Positions 10,201 to 20,805 of a DNA stretch of 23,421 nt are shown here, in pieces. The notes under the pieces were generated by a model. The model had not been told where the DNA came from. It made no database searches and saw nothing but the letters and a program-made list of their open reading frames with translations. The DNA comes from Pleurotus ostreatus/Saccharomyces cerevisiae fusant (taxonomy: Eukaryota; Opisthokonta), in NCBI GenBank assembly GCA_024196135.1, contig JAMQCK010000428.1, positions 1 through 23,421 on the forward strand, given 5' to 3'. A program made the position numbers and the translations under genes. Position 1 is the stretch's first letter; every line of letters starts with the position of its first letter.

Positions 10201-10506
10201 GACCAGCCGCCGACAGCCTCGGTGTACGGCCAGCCGCCAGGGATGGCCGCGCCCGTAAAGGTCAAGGTGCACTTCCACGAGGATATCTTCGTCATACAGG
10301 TGCCGCGCTCGACCGAGTATTCAGACCTAGTCGAGAAGGTCGGGCGCAAGATCCGCTTGTGTGGGCCGCGGAGGGACGATGGGCCGCTGCGGGTGAAGTA
10401 CAAGGACGAGGACGGAGATATGGTGTCGCTCGGGTCGACGGAAGACGTGCAGATGGCGTTCGAGCAGTACAAGCCTGGCACGCCGGTGACGTTGTTCGTG
10501 CAATGA
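7260..10506 (+). CDS. CDC24: Cdc24, Rho guanine nucleotide exchange factor for Cdc42
   Basis: Activates Cdc42 by GDP/GTP exchange and so directs cell polarity and hyphal tip growth; it works at the cortex with the scaffold Bem1. Exons: 7260-7745, 7797-8024, 8075-8248, 8310-8396, 8469-8561, 8616-9099, 9149-10506; all introns are GT-AG, 49-72 bp. The product is 969 aa. Domains in order: a calponin-homology-like Cdc24 N-terminal region (about 45-160, with QLWQLFSFGIPLCYLFDQL); a DH domain (about 218-400, starting NVLRELVETERKYVGDLEVM and containing LIKPVQRVCKYPLLL); a PH domain (about 419-550, with HVFLFQKIILCCKE); a Ser/Gly/Pro-rich linker (about 560-880); and a C-terminal PB1 domain (887-969) carrying the acidic OPCA motif KYKDEDGDMVSLGSTEDVQ, the type that docks on the Bem1 PB1 domain. 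The start is the first ATG of the open frame, in good context (cgccATGGC). The domain order and 2910-nt coding sum leave little doubt. Confidence 0.97.
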
Positions 10507-11418
10507 TGCACCAGCGTCGCTTTTCTGCCCCCCCCGTCGACTCCTTTCCCTTCCTCATCCCATCCTATCTCTGCGGATTCCCCCTCCCTCTCCCCGGTGC
10601 TCTAGCTCTGTACATGCTCTCGTCAACCTCGATCGCTCCGTCCCTTGCATGCTTTCTCCTCCCTCTTCCCCTCCCCTCCATCGCCCACGCCTCTAAAATG
10701 CATTATACGCGATCCGTCTTTTCATGTTCATATGATAACCTATAACTTACATCAACCCCCCTCAGAACCCTCCTTATCTCTATCTCTATCTCTACATCAC
10801 TCCGGCTTCCTTCTGTTCTGTATTACCAGGTGCCCGTATCGACATCCTGCCACGCTCCTTATTGCCTTCGCAGTACTCTGACCGGCGCTCCCGTTTCCGT
10901 GGGGGCGGATAATTCGCTCCTTCCACACACTGCGTGCTATCTATCTATCTGTCAAGTATCTCTTTTTCTCTTTGTTACATTCCTTTGGTATCTCTGGATC
11001 ACTCAGGCAAAGTACATTCGGTACGATGTATCATCTAGTAGAGCAATGGATTTGCATGAAAGCTCAGCATGTCACGAAATTTTGCAGAGTTTTCATGTAG
11101 GTGCGGCTACATCTCGCTGTAGTCGGCGCATGGATCGTCGACGTCTGACGCACTCACAAATATGCAAACGAACTTGCTTTGATCATACTGTCCTACAACA
11201 TTTACTCGTATCTATCAAAATGTGCGTGTCTGGAATTTGCGTCTATCGTGTACCAAAGTATCCTCGTCAATGTCCATGTGTACAGCGAGTCTAAGTGCGG
11301 TTATCGATAACTATACGGGTCAAAGAAGTACAACAACAACAAGCGTCCGAGTCGTACATGCTATACAGAAGAGAGGGAAAGCAGCGATGATTGGTGGATG
11401 AGACATGGCAAGAGCGAC
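10507..11418. other. Convergent intergenic region (CDC24 / GH63 3' ends)
   Basis: About 0.9 kb between the stop codons of two convergent genes, so it should hold both 3' untranslated regions. It is C/T-rich near CDC24, with a (TATCTC)n tract at about 10773-10794, a (CTAT)n tract near 10938-10951 and a short CAA repeat near 11331-11341. No gene is seen. Confidence 0.7.
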
Positions 11419-14400
11419 CTAGAGAGCGCTGGGCGAGATGTCGCCGATAGCCTCGCGATCGAAGCCGCTGATGGTGCTGAAGGCGGAGCGCGTCTCGTCG
11501 ACGTCGCCGAATGTTGAGGTGCCCTCATCGAAGTAGTGACGGGCAACACTGCGAGGTGCTATGGAGACTTTAGCAAGGCCACGGATGGCAGGCTTGAGTT
11601 TCAAACGTACTGCGAGGAGTCTTGGGCAGACGGCAGCTGGCGCCGCTCTGCAAGATGTGGTACGCGACCAGACCAGACCTGCGTGCCATGCTTCAGTCGA
11701 CGAAAGATGGACCAACCATGTACGTACCAGCCAGTCTGATGGGAAGCCCCTAGGCCCTTCCCGCTGTCCGCGTGGAAGAATTCGTAGAACCAAACATAAT
11801 CACGGAAGTGAGGGTCGGTGTCCAGCTTCTTGCTGCCACCGTTCGTCGCACGACGACCTTCCATGTCACGACCAAAGATGTGGATGATGCGGTGCTGGAT
11901 CTCCTCGGCGACACCGGCCAAGTTCATGTAGTCGCCGCTGCCTGTCGGGCATTCGATCTAACAAGCTGATCAACGACTGATACTTGCAATGCAAGACAGG
12001 GTCATACCTGAAGGTCGTCACCATAATACTGGTAGAAGCGTTGCAGACTCTCAATCAACAAGAAATTGACAGCGAGCCCTGCGCCATGATGAGTACCCGA
12101 CGGGCAAGCTAACGGTGCGATGGCGCTTACAGATAGGCCCTCTCCAATTAGAGTTCCCGCCGAACATGCCAGACATCGAGTCGCCTGGCCAGTAAGGGAC
12201 TTCGTAACGCTGTCCATGGACCTCCATCCCCCAAGGGTGCTCCTTATGGATCTTCGACAGCCTGCGAAATTGATGAGGGGATGGTACGAAGCAAAGACCG
12301 CGTCTGACTCACGAGCGAATGCCATGCTCACTCAAGAACTCATTCTCATCGAGCATCTTCTCCAAGATGCGCCCAAGGCGCTCCTTGCTTGCTAGCGCCA
12401 ACAAGCGACGCTCTTCCTTGCCTCCGACTACGATGGTGTCAGCGAAACAAACTAGGGCATAAATCAAAACGCCTCACCGCGAGCGTTGGCCATGTTGCGG
12501 GACGCCATCTCCGGACGATTGTCCATGAACCACTCCATGCGCTTTTTGAAGCCCGGGAATCGGTTGATGGTCGAAGGCTCCAGGACCAAGGTTGCGTACA
12601 GGGGGATCAACCCAACCAGACTGCGAACAGGCATCTGCATGACGTTCCCGGGGCCCCATTGGATCGCGTCGTAGTAGATGCCGTCCTCATCGTTCCACAA
12701 GCTGACCTCCTCGTCGTTGCCGCCCTTGTATGTCATGGCGTCCGAGATGAAGATAAAATGCTACAGTGGTCGTGAAGAAGCGCCAGGTAGGAGGTGAATG
12801 ACGAACATACCTCGAAGAACTTGGAGGCAATGTCCTCGTAGACTGGGTTATGCTTCGCTAGCTCAAGCGCCATGCTCAACCTAGGAATATGGTTAGCAAT
12901 ACCGCTGGTTCAGCGAGACGAAGCACGTACATGTTCAGGCAGTAGAACGCCATCCAGGCAGTTCCGTCAGCCTGGCGAAGGGACCCGCCCGTGGGCAATG
13001 GCTCAGATCGATTGAAGGCCCCGATATTGTCGAGACCAAGGAAACCGCCCTCGAAAACGTTGCTGCCGGTGGAATCTTTGCGGTTCACCCACCTTGGGGA
13101 AAGATTAGAAAGGATAGTCAGGACAATATGGAGTATACGTACCACGTGAAGTTGAGCAAGAGCTTTTGGAAGACACGCTCGAGGAATGCCAGATCCTCCT
13201 TCCCAGTCAAGCGACGCTCGATCTTGAAGACGCGGAAAGTGGCCCTGTATGCGCAAGTCAGCGACTAGCGATGGGATGGGGTCTCATTAAGCACACCATG
13301 CATGCACAGGAGGATTGACGTCGCCGAAGTTCCACTCGTAGGCCGGCAATTGACCATCCGGCTTCATGTACCACTCCCTCGTCAGCAAGTCGAGCTGCTT
13401 CTTCGCGAAAGCAGGGTCTACGACAGCCAGCGGGACGCAGTGGAATGCCGTATCCCAGGCAGCAAAAAAGGGGTACTCCCACCTAGAAAAGAGGTAAGCA
13501 CGGATTATGCGCATCGAGAGAGCGACCTACTTATCAGGCATAGACAGGATGTCCTCTATGTGCAAGTGTCGCCATTCCTGCGAGAGTGTCAGCGAAGGTG
13601 TTTTACAGCGAAGACGACAACTCTCGTACCCTGTTCCTGATGTACTTGCGCTCAGGCGGAGGAGCAGGCTGAGCAGGATCACCCGTAATCCACTCCTTCT
13701 GAATGAAGCGGTAGTACTGCTTGGTCCAGAGCATACCGCCCAGAGCCTGTCGCATGATCTGCTTCAGATCGTCGCTGGTCGGCCCGAACGACAACGAATT
13801 GTAGAACTCGTCGGCCTCCTGCCGACGCTCTTCGACGTTGTCGTCGAAGATGGCCTCGTCCACTAGACTGGGGTCTTTGCGGGCGGAAAGAGGTGTTATC
13901 TTCAGGCGGACGACGGCACAACCGCCATTGCCCGGTACGTCGCGGAAGACGTAGTGCGCGGCCGATTTGGTGCCCGTCTTCTCCGGGTTGACGAAGGACG
14001 GGCCCATCGGGAATGGCGTGCAAGGGCCCTCCTCGACGGCATCGCGGGGCTCGGTACCGAACGAAGAAGCCGTGCGGGAACGGATGCGAGGGTTGAACAG
14101 ATCCTCTTTCTCGCTCTCGTCCTTTGCAGGGCGGTGCGACGGGATGATGTGGTCATGGAATGCGTCCTTGACGTAGGGCGTGTCATTCTGACCACCGTAC
14201 AGACGGCTGAAGTTCGTGTTGTTGTTGGTGAAAAGCAACTCGGGGTAGACGGCGTCGAATTCCGGATCAGCGATGCATTGGCCGTCAGGCTTGACAGGCG
14301 GGGGAGATGGGAGGCAGTAAAGGTGAGTCTTGCCGAGGGTCTCGTGCCTAGCAGTGACAACGCTGATATCGCTGCGCACACTGCCGGTCATGGAGGGCTT

Positions 14401-15400
14401 GTACGCCTTGTCGTTGTCCCAAGACCAGGTGTTCGGGTACCAGAACTGGGGAACGACGTGCAGAGTCGCGGGGTCCGGTCCGCGGTTATACGACGTGATG
14501 CGGACATAGACGTTGTCGGGCTCGTCCTCGTCCTTGGCGTACTAGGAGCCAACAAGTCAGCATATATGCGCCTCTAGAAGGCGCCAGTTGCGGACCTCAA
14601 CGAATACGTCCCAGTAACGGTCTTCATGGAAGGCATCGGTGTCCAGAATCTCGTATTCCTCCACTTCACGACCGCGCTTCTGGTTCTCGCTCACGAGCTC
14701 TTCGTACGGGTACCGGCTCTGAGGGTACTTGTACAAGAACTTCATGTAGGAGTGTGTAGGCGTTGAGTCGAGGTAGTAGTAAAGCTCCTTGACGTCCTCG
14801 CCGTGATTGCCCTGGTGGCCGGTTACACCGAAGAGGCGCTCCTTGAGGATGGGATCCTCCCCGTTCCAGAGCGATAACGCGAAGCAGACGCGCTGGTGGT
14901 TGTCGGAGATGCCTGCAAGGCCGTCCTCACCCCATCGGTACGCGCGGGAGCGAGCATGCTCGTGCGGGAAATGGCTCCAAGCGTCGCCATTGTGCGAGTA
15001 GTCCTCGCGAACAGTCGCCTAGCGAGTTTATGAGCAATTATCCGCCAAACGCGGCGCATATACTCACCCATTGCCTGTCGGAGAGATACGGTCCCCATCG
15101 CTTCCAATGACGCTCCTTGTTCTCGTCTTGGAGGAGACGGAATCGCTCAGCACCAGGGTACTCCTCACCCAGCTTCTCCATCAAACGCTCTCTATAAGGG
15201 CGAGCATTCCCATCGATGGTCTCATCAGCGCCAGGCGTAGTATCGGTCTGCTTCGTCGGGACATTCGGCAGGGGCTGCGGGTTAGCGGATTTGGGGATGT
15301 TGATGGTGAGCGGGGGCGCGTTCTCGCCAGATGACGCGCCATCGCCAGACCCGCCGCGGAAGAGCTTGTCCTGGACCTTCTTGACTGCGTTGGACGCCAT
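11419..15400 (-). CDS. Glycoside hydrolase family 63 protein (alpha-glucosidase-like)
   Basis: A predicted cytosolic retaining/inverting-type (alpha/alpha)6-barrel glycosidase of family GH63, whose known members cut terminal alpha-glucosyl units from oligosaccharides. Fifteen exons (minus): 15400-15068, 15018-14596, 14541-13630, 13577-13531, 13482-13297, 13244-13143, 13092-12931, 12880-12811, 12760-12478, 12427-12313, 12261-12131, 12078-12008, 11957-11728, 11678-11611, 11558-11419; introns 48-54 bp, all GT-AG; 1090 aa. Recognisable GH63 blocks: [15 protein letters not shown] near the N-terminus; [18 protein letters not shown] (Asp about 582, the likely catalytic acid); [70 protein letters not shown] (about 911-922); and [10 protein letters not shown] near the C-terminus. 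There is no signal peptide or membrane anchor, unlike ER glucosidase I, so it is probably not the N-glycan trimming enzyme. The true substrate is unknown. The start at 15400 is preferred because a TATA-like box overlaps the upstream in-frame ATG. Confidence 0.93.
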
Positions 15401-15504
15401 AAGGAATGTAAGATCGTGTCGATCCGGGCAGCCTACAAGTTTGTGCGGGCGAGAGGGAGGGATATGAGGGCAGCAGTCAAGACCGGTCGACGCGCTCATC
15501 GACG

Positions 15505-15511
15505 TTATATA
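15505..15511 (-). promoter_or_regulatory. TATA-like box for the GH63 gene
   Basis: TATATAA on the minus strand, 105 bp upstream of the chosen ATG at 15400. Transcription would start near 15475, downstream of the two earlier in-frame ATGs at 15514 and 15499, which would make 15400 the first ATG in the message. The motif is directly visible; its use is inferred. Confidence 0.5.
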
Positions 15512-15652
15512 CATACGTCAGGACGCGCTAGCACGTGGTTTGGCCCCTGTCCCGCGTCCCGCTTCCGTCCCGTGGGGAAATAGTGCTTGAGGACGGGGCA
15601 GAAGGGAAGTCGAACTGTCGAAGATGCTCAAGCGCACAACGTTCAACGACAA

Positions 15653-15671
15653 CCTCAATCAAAGATTGAGG
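15653..15671. repeat. Small perfect hairpin
   Basis: CCTCAATC, a 3-nt loop AAA, then GATTGAGG: a perfect 8-bp inverted repeat about 250 bp upstream of the GH63 start. It could be a dimeric regulator site or a transcript hairpin; chance is not excluded. Confidence 0.35.
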
Positions 15672-16059
15672 CGAAGTCAACTTCAGCATGCTCACACCAA
15701 AAAAGCCGTACATCATCATCAACTTCGTTATTCTGAGGTGGTATCCAAAGGAAATTCGGAAGACTTGTAACGACTGTCAGTGATTAGAGAAAGCTCTTCG
15801 TAAACACAGTATACAAACGCAATAGCACAGCCAAGGGTTGGATCCTATGTCCATTCCATACGTCGAAGAATAGATAGTTGAATGTTGAAAGCGCATAGAT
15901 TAGAGCGAACGAGAACAAATCCAAGCCGTGTGTACTTCGGACGGAATGGTAGATTATACACCAAATCGTGCGTAAGGTATATGCTGCAGTCAGATAGTGA
16001 GCATCCAACTCTACTATAGGATGCGGGACCGCCCAAGGGAAGGATCATACCGGATATCC

Positions 16060-19000
16060 TCACGCATCCTCCTTCTGAACGTTCCATCCGCTCGCAAGCA
16101 AGACGCTCTGCGTCCAATCCTCCTCGTGCTCGTCATCCAGCAAGCCCGGGCCAAGATGGTTCTGCGAGGATGTTGATGGGTTACGCTGGGACCTGAGCGT
16201 CGGCTTCGTCCGCAGGTGCGATGGCGGCGACTGAGCCGTGGCGCTCAGGGAATGGGTTGACGACGACGCGGACGAAGAATATTTGTCGGCGATGGGTGTT
16301 TCGCCCGGAGGTGGTGTAGCGGGTATGGGTGGGTGTTCCTCGAGCCTGAGGCCTTGCTCGCGAGGAATATCGGAGGACTTCTTGGGCGACTCCGGGTCAA
16401 GGCCCATACCAAGGCGCAAAGGCGACGACGGCAGCTCGGTATCGAGCACCGGAGAGGCTTCCTGGGTAACGGGAGGAGTAGCAGCTCGCGGCGAGGTCAG
16501 CGAGGTCTCCGACGAGGCTCTCGGCGACTGCAGATACGGCCCCGAGATAACAGGGCGTGAACCGACCAGAGGCGACGCGGAGCGCTTGAACAGCAGCGTC
16601 AACGACGGCTTCTTCATGCGTCTCGGGGACGATACAGGCGATGCTGGCGTGCCGGACCGAGGGGGATCCTGCTCCATGGAGTGGTTCTGCGTGGACAAGG
16701 ACGGGACTGAACGCTTCGAGCCCAAGGGGGTCGGTGGTGTGCTGGTTGTCGGGAACTGGACGGGGCCATTGACAGGTCTGCGAGGCTTCGGGGAGATGGG
16801 AATAGGGATACAGGACGATACATCGTCTTCGTCGCCTAGCGAAGGCGCACCTTCGGTGCACGGCTTCGTCGGCACGTTATCGTGCGGATTTGGAAGGCTG
16901 TCGAAGGAAGGGGCGACTGAAGAAGTGGACGGAGTAATCAAAGATTCGGCGGACGACGAGAAAGGTGGGGACGAAGCGTGGCCCCTGAAAGGTGGCATAC
17001 GCTCTGAGCCGCTCAACGATTCATTTTGCGTCGAAGCGGACTCGGCCAGGGAGCCATTGCGCGAGCGACCCGGACCTAAGCTAGATACGTCCTCATTGCT
17101 TGACAAGCCGTCCATATCGGACATGTCGGCGTTGTCCGACGAAGTATCCTGCTCGAGGCTGGGCCGCTTAATATCCAGGACGGGGCCTTCCTCAGGCGAC
17201 AGCGGCTCCCAGATGCTCTCCGTCTCGCACAGAACCTTGAGTAGAGGCGGGTTCATGTTTAGACTGGGGCAGAACACGAGGAGCAAATTGCTAAGCGGCA
17301 TCTTGGTGTCCTTGCTTGCCTTGTCCGTCGCCTTGATGAGATCGACGACAGTGCGGAGCACGTCCCTATTCTCAGCCGGCAACTGCGCTATGAGAGACCG
17401 CAGGACGTTCGTGAGCGGCTTCGACGCAGGACGCATGCCAGTGAGCTTGGGCATCGCCAACGTCGAGAGCGAGGGCGGCTTGCGAAGACCAGGGTGTCTC
17501 CGCGGGTCCGATGGTCCCTTGTTGGCTGCGAATAGCGCCACCTCCTTGGTGCTCGCATCGGCCTCCTGAGCGAGTGCAGCCTCGAAGTAAGGGATGAGAT
17601 CACGAGTGAGGATAGGCTCAGGGACTATAGACAGATAAGAACACGAAACGGCACAGGCAAAGTGAAGGAGAACATACGTTCGCGCAAGAAAGCTTTGAAG
17701 ATGGACGCCACTGCATGAGGATCGAGGTCTCCCGGCGAGCAGCTGCGCATATCCCAGTCGGAGCCTATACAGGTAGTTAGTAGACGGTCAAGTCCAGACC
17801 GACGTAGGCCTTACCGGTATCAAACTCCGAGCGCAACTTCGCAATGTGAGAGGCACGTCCACTAACACTGAAGTCCAGTCAGATCATTTGGTCTCACAAG
17901 TCAGTCAACCCACGCACCGGAAAAGACCTTCTTCCTGTACACCCCATATCAGGAGATGCTGCGCACACCGCGCCACAAGGGCAGGGATATGTCTCCACTC
18001 CAACGCCTGTAGGTCGTTCCGCTTTACACTACCCTTGCGGGAAGGCTTGTGTCTCGCAAACTCGCTAGAGTCGCGGCCGAAGGAGCCAGCGCCGATGGCA
18101 GTATCCCTCACGACTGTCGACAGATCGCGACCGAACACGATGCCCGCGGCGACGAAGCCATGACCACTCCTGGTACGCAATGGGCCTCTGACGCGACGTC
18201 CGAGCGAAGGACCCGAAGATCCAGACGAGAAATCGTTGTCTGAGCCCCCACCACTCGATCCCGTGCTCCACGAGCCAGACGGCTTCTGAAGACCACGTTT
18301 CCTAGCAGAGCCACTCGACGATTGACCGGAGTGGGTGCGAAAGAGAACGTTGTCGCTAGAATATGAGGAAGGTGGGGTACTGGACGTGTAGCCTGGTTGA
18401 TTACTGGAACCGAAGCCGCCCCAGGCCTTGCCGATCCTCTCAGCCGCGCGCTTTGCCAACCCTGCAGCAGGGCCAAAGCCCGTGATGCTGCCGTGGCGAT
18501 GGCCGTGTCCGCGTACCTCGTTGACAGACGTAGAGGAAGCAGACGCAGCGGACCGCGGCGTGAGCCGGTTGGACGCAGGGGACTCGGGGCGTGGCTTGCC
18601 TGACACGTTGCCGTAGGTGGTAGCAGTCCAAGCCGCCAGGCGGCCTCGAATGTTGTGACCAGTAGGTTGAGAACCGCTGTTCGACGGGGAGATGTAGCCA
18701 TCAGCGGAGGTAATGCTGAGCATCGGGGCATCTTGTGAGGACGTCGGCGTTAAAGGGCCAGGATAAACACCGTCGAGTGACCGCGATACTGGCCGTCCGT
18801 TATCGGCAACGGGCACGTCAGATGCGAGATGCTTCGTCCACTGGCTGGCATCGAGCGTCAGAGACATGGATCTCCGCTTCTTCTTCCGCATCGAGCTGGA
18901 CTGAGCACTGTCCTGCTTTCTTGGTGTAGGCTTGACCTCCTCGTATGACTTGTCGAACGAATCGTCCTCTTCCGGCATGCCATAGTCAGCATCGGTCAAA

Positions 19001-20292
19001 AGCGCACTACGGCGCTTGTTGACAGGGACAACGGTATGGTTGGAATGCAATGAGTCGGCGACGGAGACAGGACGCGAAGATCGGGAAGCAGTCGTTGCGC
19101 CGGGGCGAATGGTACTGTGGCCGATGGTCGAATCGCTCTTCCTCCACGCGTCCTTAGTCGCGGATTCCACCTTGTCCGCTGGCTGAGGTCTCTCGTGAGG
19201 GCGTTCCTCCTTGGACTCCCTGGACGGCTGCCTTTCCAGCCCGTCCTGCGATCGCATGAAATTGACCGCTGATGCGATCCCCGGACTGACGGGCATCGCG
19301 GGGCTCAGGGGCGTCCCAGGCTGGTGAGAATCTATTGAGTGCCGAGAGCTCGCCACGGACAGCGATGTCTGCGCGTCCTCGTATACAGATGTGGAAGGGG
19401 TGGATGGATCGGAGGGCGGCAGGGGTAGATCATGATGTGAAGAGTGGTAAGGGGACGGCTGATGAGATGGCTTGGGCGGGACCGCCGGGGGTGCGTCAGG
19501 TTCCGGAGTCCTTGTCCTGGTATTGGATCTGCTCCTGTTACCGAAGACTTGCGCCGCAAGCCCTGAGAACTGTCGACCGTTGCGACTGGTACGCCGTTGC
19601 ACCCCCGCACCGTGAAACTGCGTCGGTGGAGCACTTGAGGGTGGGGGACATGTGGCATCCGCGTGGACGATCGTGAACTCCTGCGAGGACGATGGCGCGG
19701 AGCTGGGGGAGTCCAACAGCTCCCTCGTCTTGCCTTTGTCGCGACCGAACCTTAGCAGCGCAGACATGTCCGCCGACTTCTTCGCCCTCGAGTGAAAGGC
19801 CTTCTTCACTTTGTTGCCAGCTGCGGCAGCTGCATTTCCCAGCGCAATTCCTCGGCTTGCCAGGTGGGATGAGGAGGACCCTTGCGGTACGACTTGCGGG
19901 GTGTGATTCGGGGACTTGCTCAGCTGCTGGCCCATTGCGCTGGCGGCGAGGAAGGAATTGCGCTTCGCTTGCTGTTGGGCGCTGGAGGCGACATTCAGGT
20001 GGGCGCGAGGCCGCGAAGATGCGGCTCCTGGCGAGTCTGTGGGGTCATCGAGAGGTTTCAGGGCCACGCTCCTCGTGCGATAAGATGAGGAAGACGCACC
20101 TGAGGCCGGCATTGAGCGATCAGATATGGATGAAGCCGAAGAAGATGAGAAGGTGGACGAGTTGAGGGAGGAAGCCGTCGAATTCGAGGACGATATCGAC
20201 GACGAATCGAGCTGCGCGACCGCAGCTGCGCGTCGGGAGTTGTAAATGTACGTCGGTCTTAGCTGTTGCCCTGGGCCGTTGTTCACTGACAT
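16060..20292 (-). CDS. RhoGAP domain protein (Rho GTPase-activating protein)
   Basis: Predicted to switch off Rho-family GTPases by stimulating GTP hydrolysis. Exons (minus): 20292-17918, 17867-17815, 17764-17678, 17624-16060; introns of 50, 50 and 53 bp, GT-AG; 1359 aa. The first about 715 residues are Ser/Pro/Arg-rich and look disordered, with a poly-Ser stretch near the start. The RhoGAP domain spans about 719-978: VFGRDLSTVVRDTAIGAGSF opens it, VQEEGLFRVSGRASHIAKLR holds the arginine finger (Arg 792), then FLRELPEPILTRDLIPYFE, LPAENRDVLRTVVDLI and NLLLVFCPSLNMNPPLLK. About 45 extra residues (about 862-908) are inserted after PYFE. The last about 380 residues are again Ser/Pro-rich, ending in a conserved-looking acidic/Trp tail. 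The domain style resembles fungal Sac7/Bag7-type GAPs, but which Rho it acts on cannot be read from sequence. I chose the ATG at 20292 (MSVNNGPGQQ) over one at 20586, whose extra 98 residues look non-coding. Confidence 0.93.
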
Positions 20293-20805
20293 GGAAGCGA
20301 GAAAGAAATCCGGATCTCGACGTGCAGGCCACCGCCCGCTCGACTTGGGGACAGATGAGTTTCTGTAGATGAGAGGAGCGTCAGAAACGAAACATGACCC
20401 GCCGCGCCACGCCACCGCATGAGACTGCGGGCGCGTGCTTCTGGGACTCACAAGTAGCGGAGTGAAGCATGCGGCGCGTGAGTAAGACGAGTTCAACGGA
20501 TGAGCGTAGGCAGCGATTGCAGCGCCAGAACGTGGACGAGACCAGCGTCTGCTCCGAACGTTGCTCTTGGTCGTGGCAACAAGCAATATTCAAATGGGAT
20601 CAATCTTTGTTCCGCGGTCGGCCGCGCGCCGGACCCGCGCCGGACGTCTCGTGACCGTTGTTGAACTTCGGGAGTCGGCAGGTAAGTTCTCCATGCCACC
20701 GACAGGGGCCTTGTAGTGTGCTGTGTTGATACATATAGTGTAGGTAGGTAGCCAAAATATACTGAGGTATTAAATATGTACATCTAGGCTGTGGGGACGG
20801 GCTTT
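20293..20805. other. Intergenic: RhoGAP upstream and carrier 3' region
   Basis: About 510 bp between two tandem minus-strand genes. It must hold the RhoGAP promoter and leader and the carrier 3' untranslated region. An A/T-richer part near 20725-20785 fits a 3' end. No gene or clear promoter motif is seen. Confidence 0.65.

Larger units (their letters stand above)
15401..16059. other. Intergenic: GH63 promoter and RhoGAP 3' region
   Basis: About 660 bp between two minus-strand genes in tandem. It holds a TATA-like box at 15505-15511 for the GH63 gene and a small perfect hairpin at 15653-15671. The part nearest 16059 should be the RhoGAP 3' untranslated region. No gene is seen. Confidence 0.7.

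Noticed and set aside
13170..13178. AAGACACGC copy in the GH63 gene as part of the repeat family
   Set aside because: It falls in conserved coding sequence with no paired arm or flanking similarity, so it is probably chance.
11419..15400. GH63 protein as ER processing glucosidase I
   Set aside because: No signal anchor at the N-terminus, and the length and domain blocks differ from the usual ER enzyme.
16238..17569. 443-codon plus-strand open frame
   Set aside because: It lies wholly antisense to the last RhoGAP exon, whose frame continues the conserved domain across splice sites. The plus frame shows no domain and reflects GC-rich codon shadowing.
20293..20586. Upstream ATG extending the RhoGAP by 98 residues
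   Set aside because: The extension has no conserved look and resembles promoter DNA, while the protein from 20292 has a plausible start. Kept only as an unlikely alternative.
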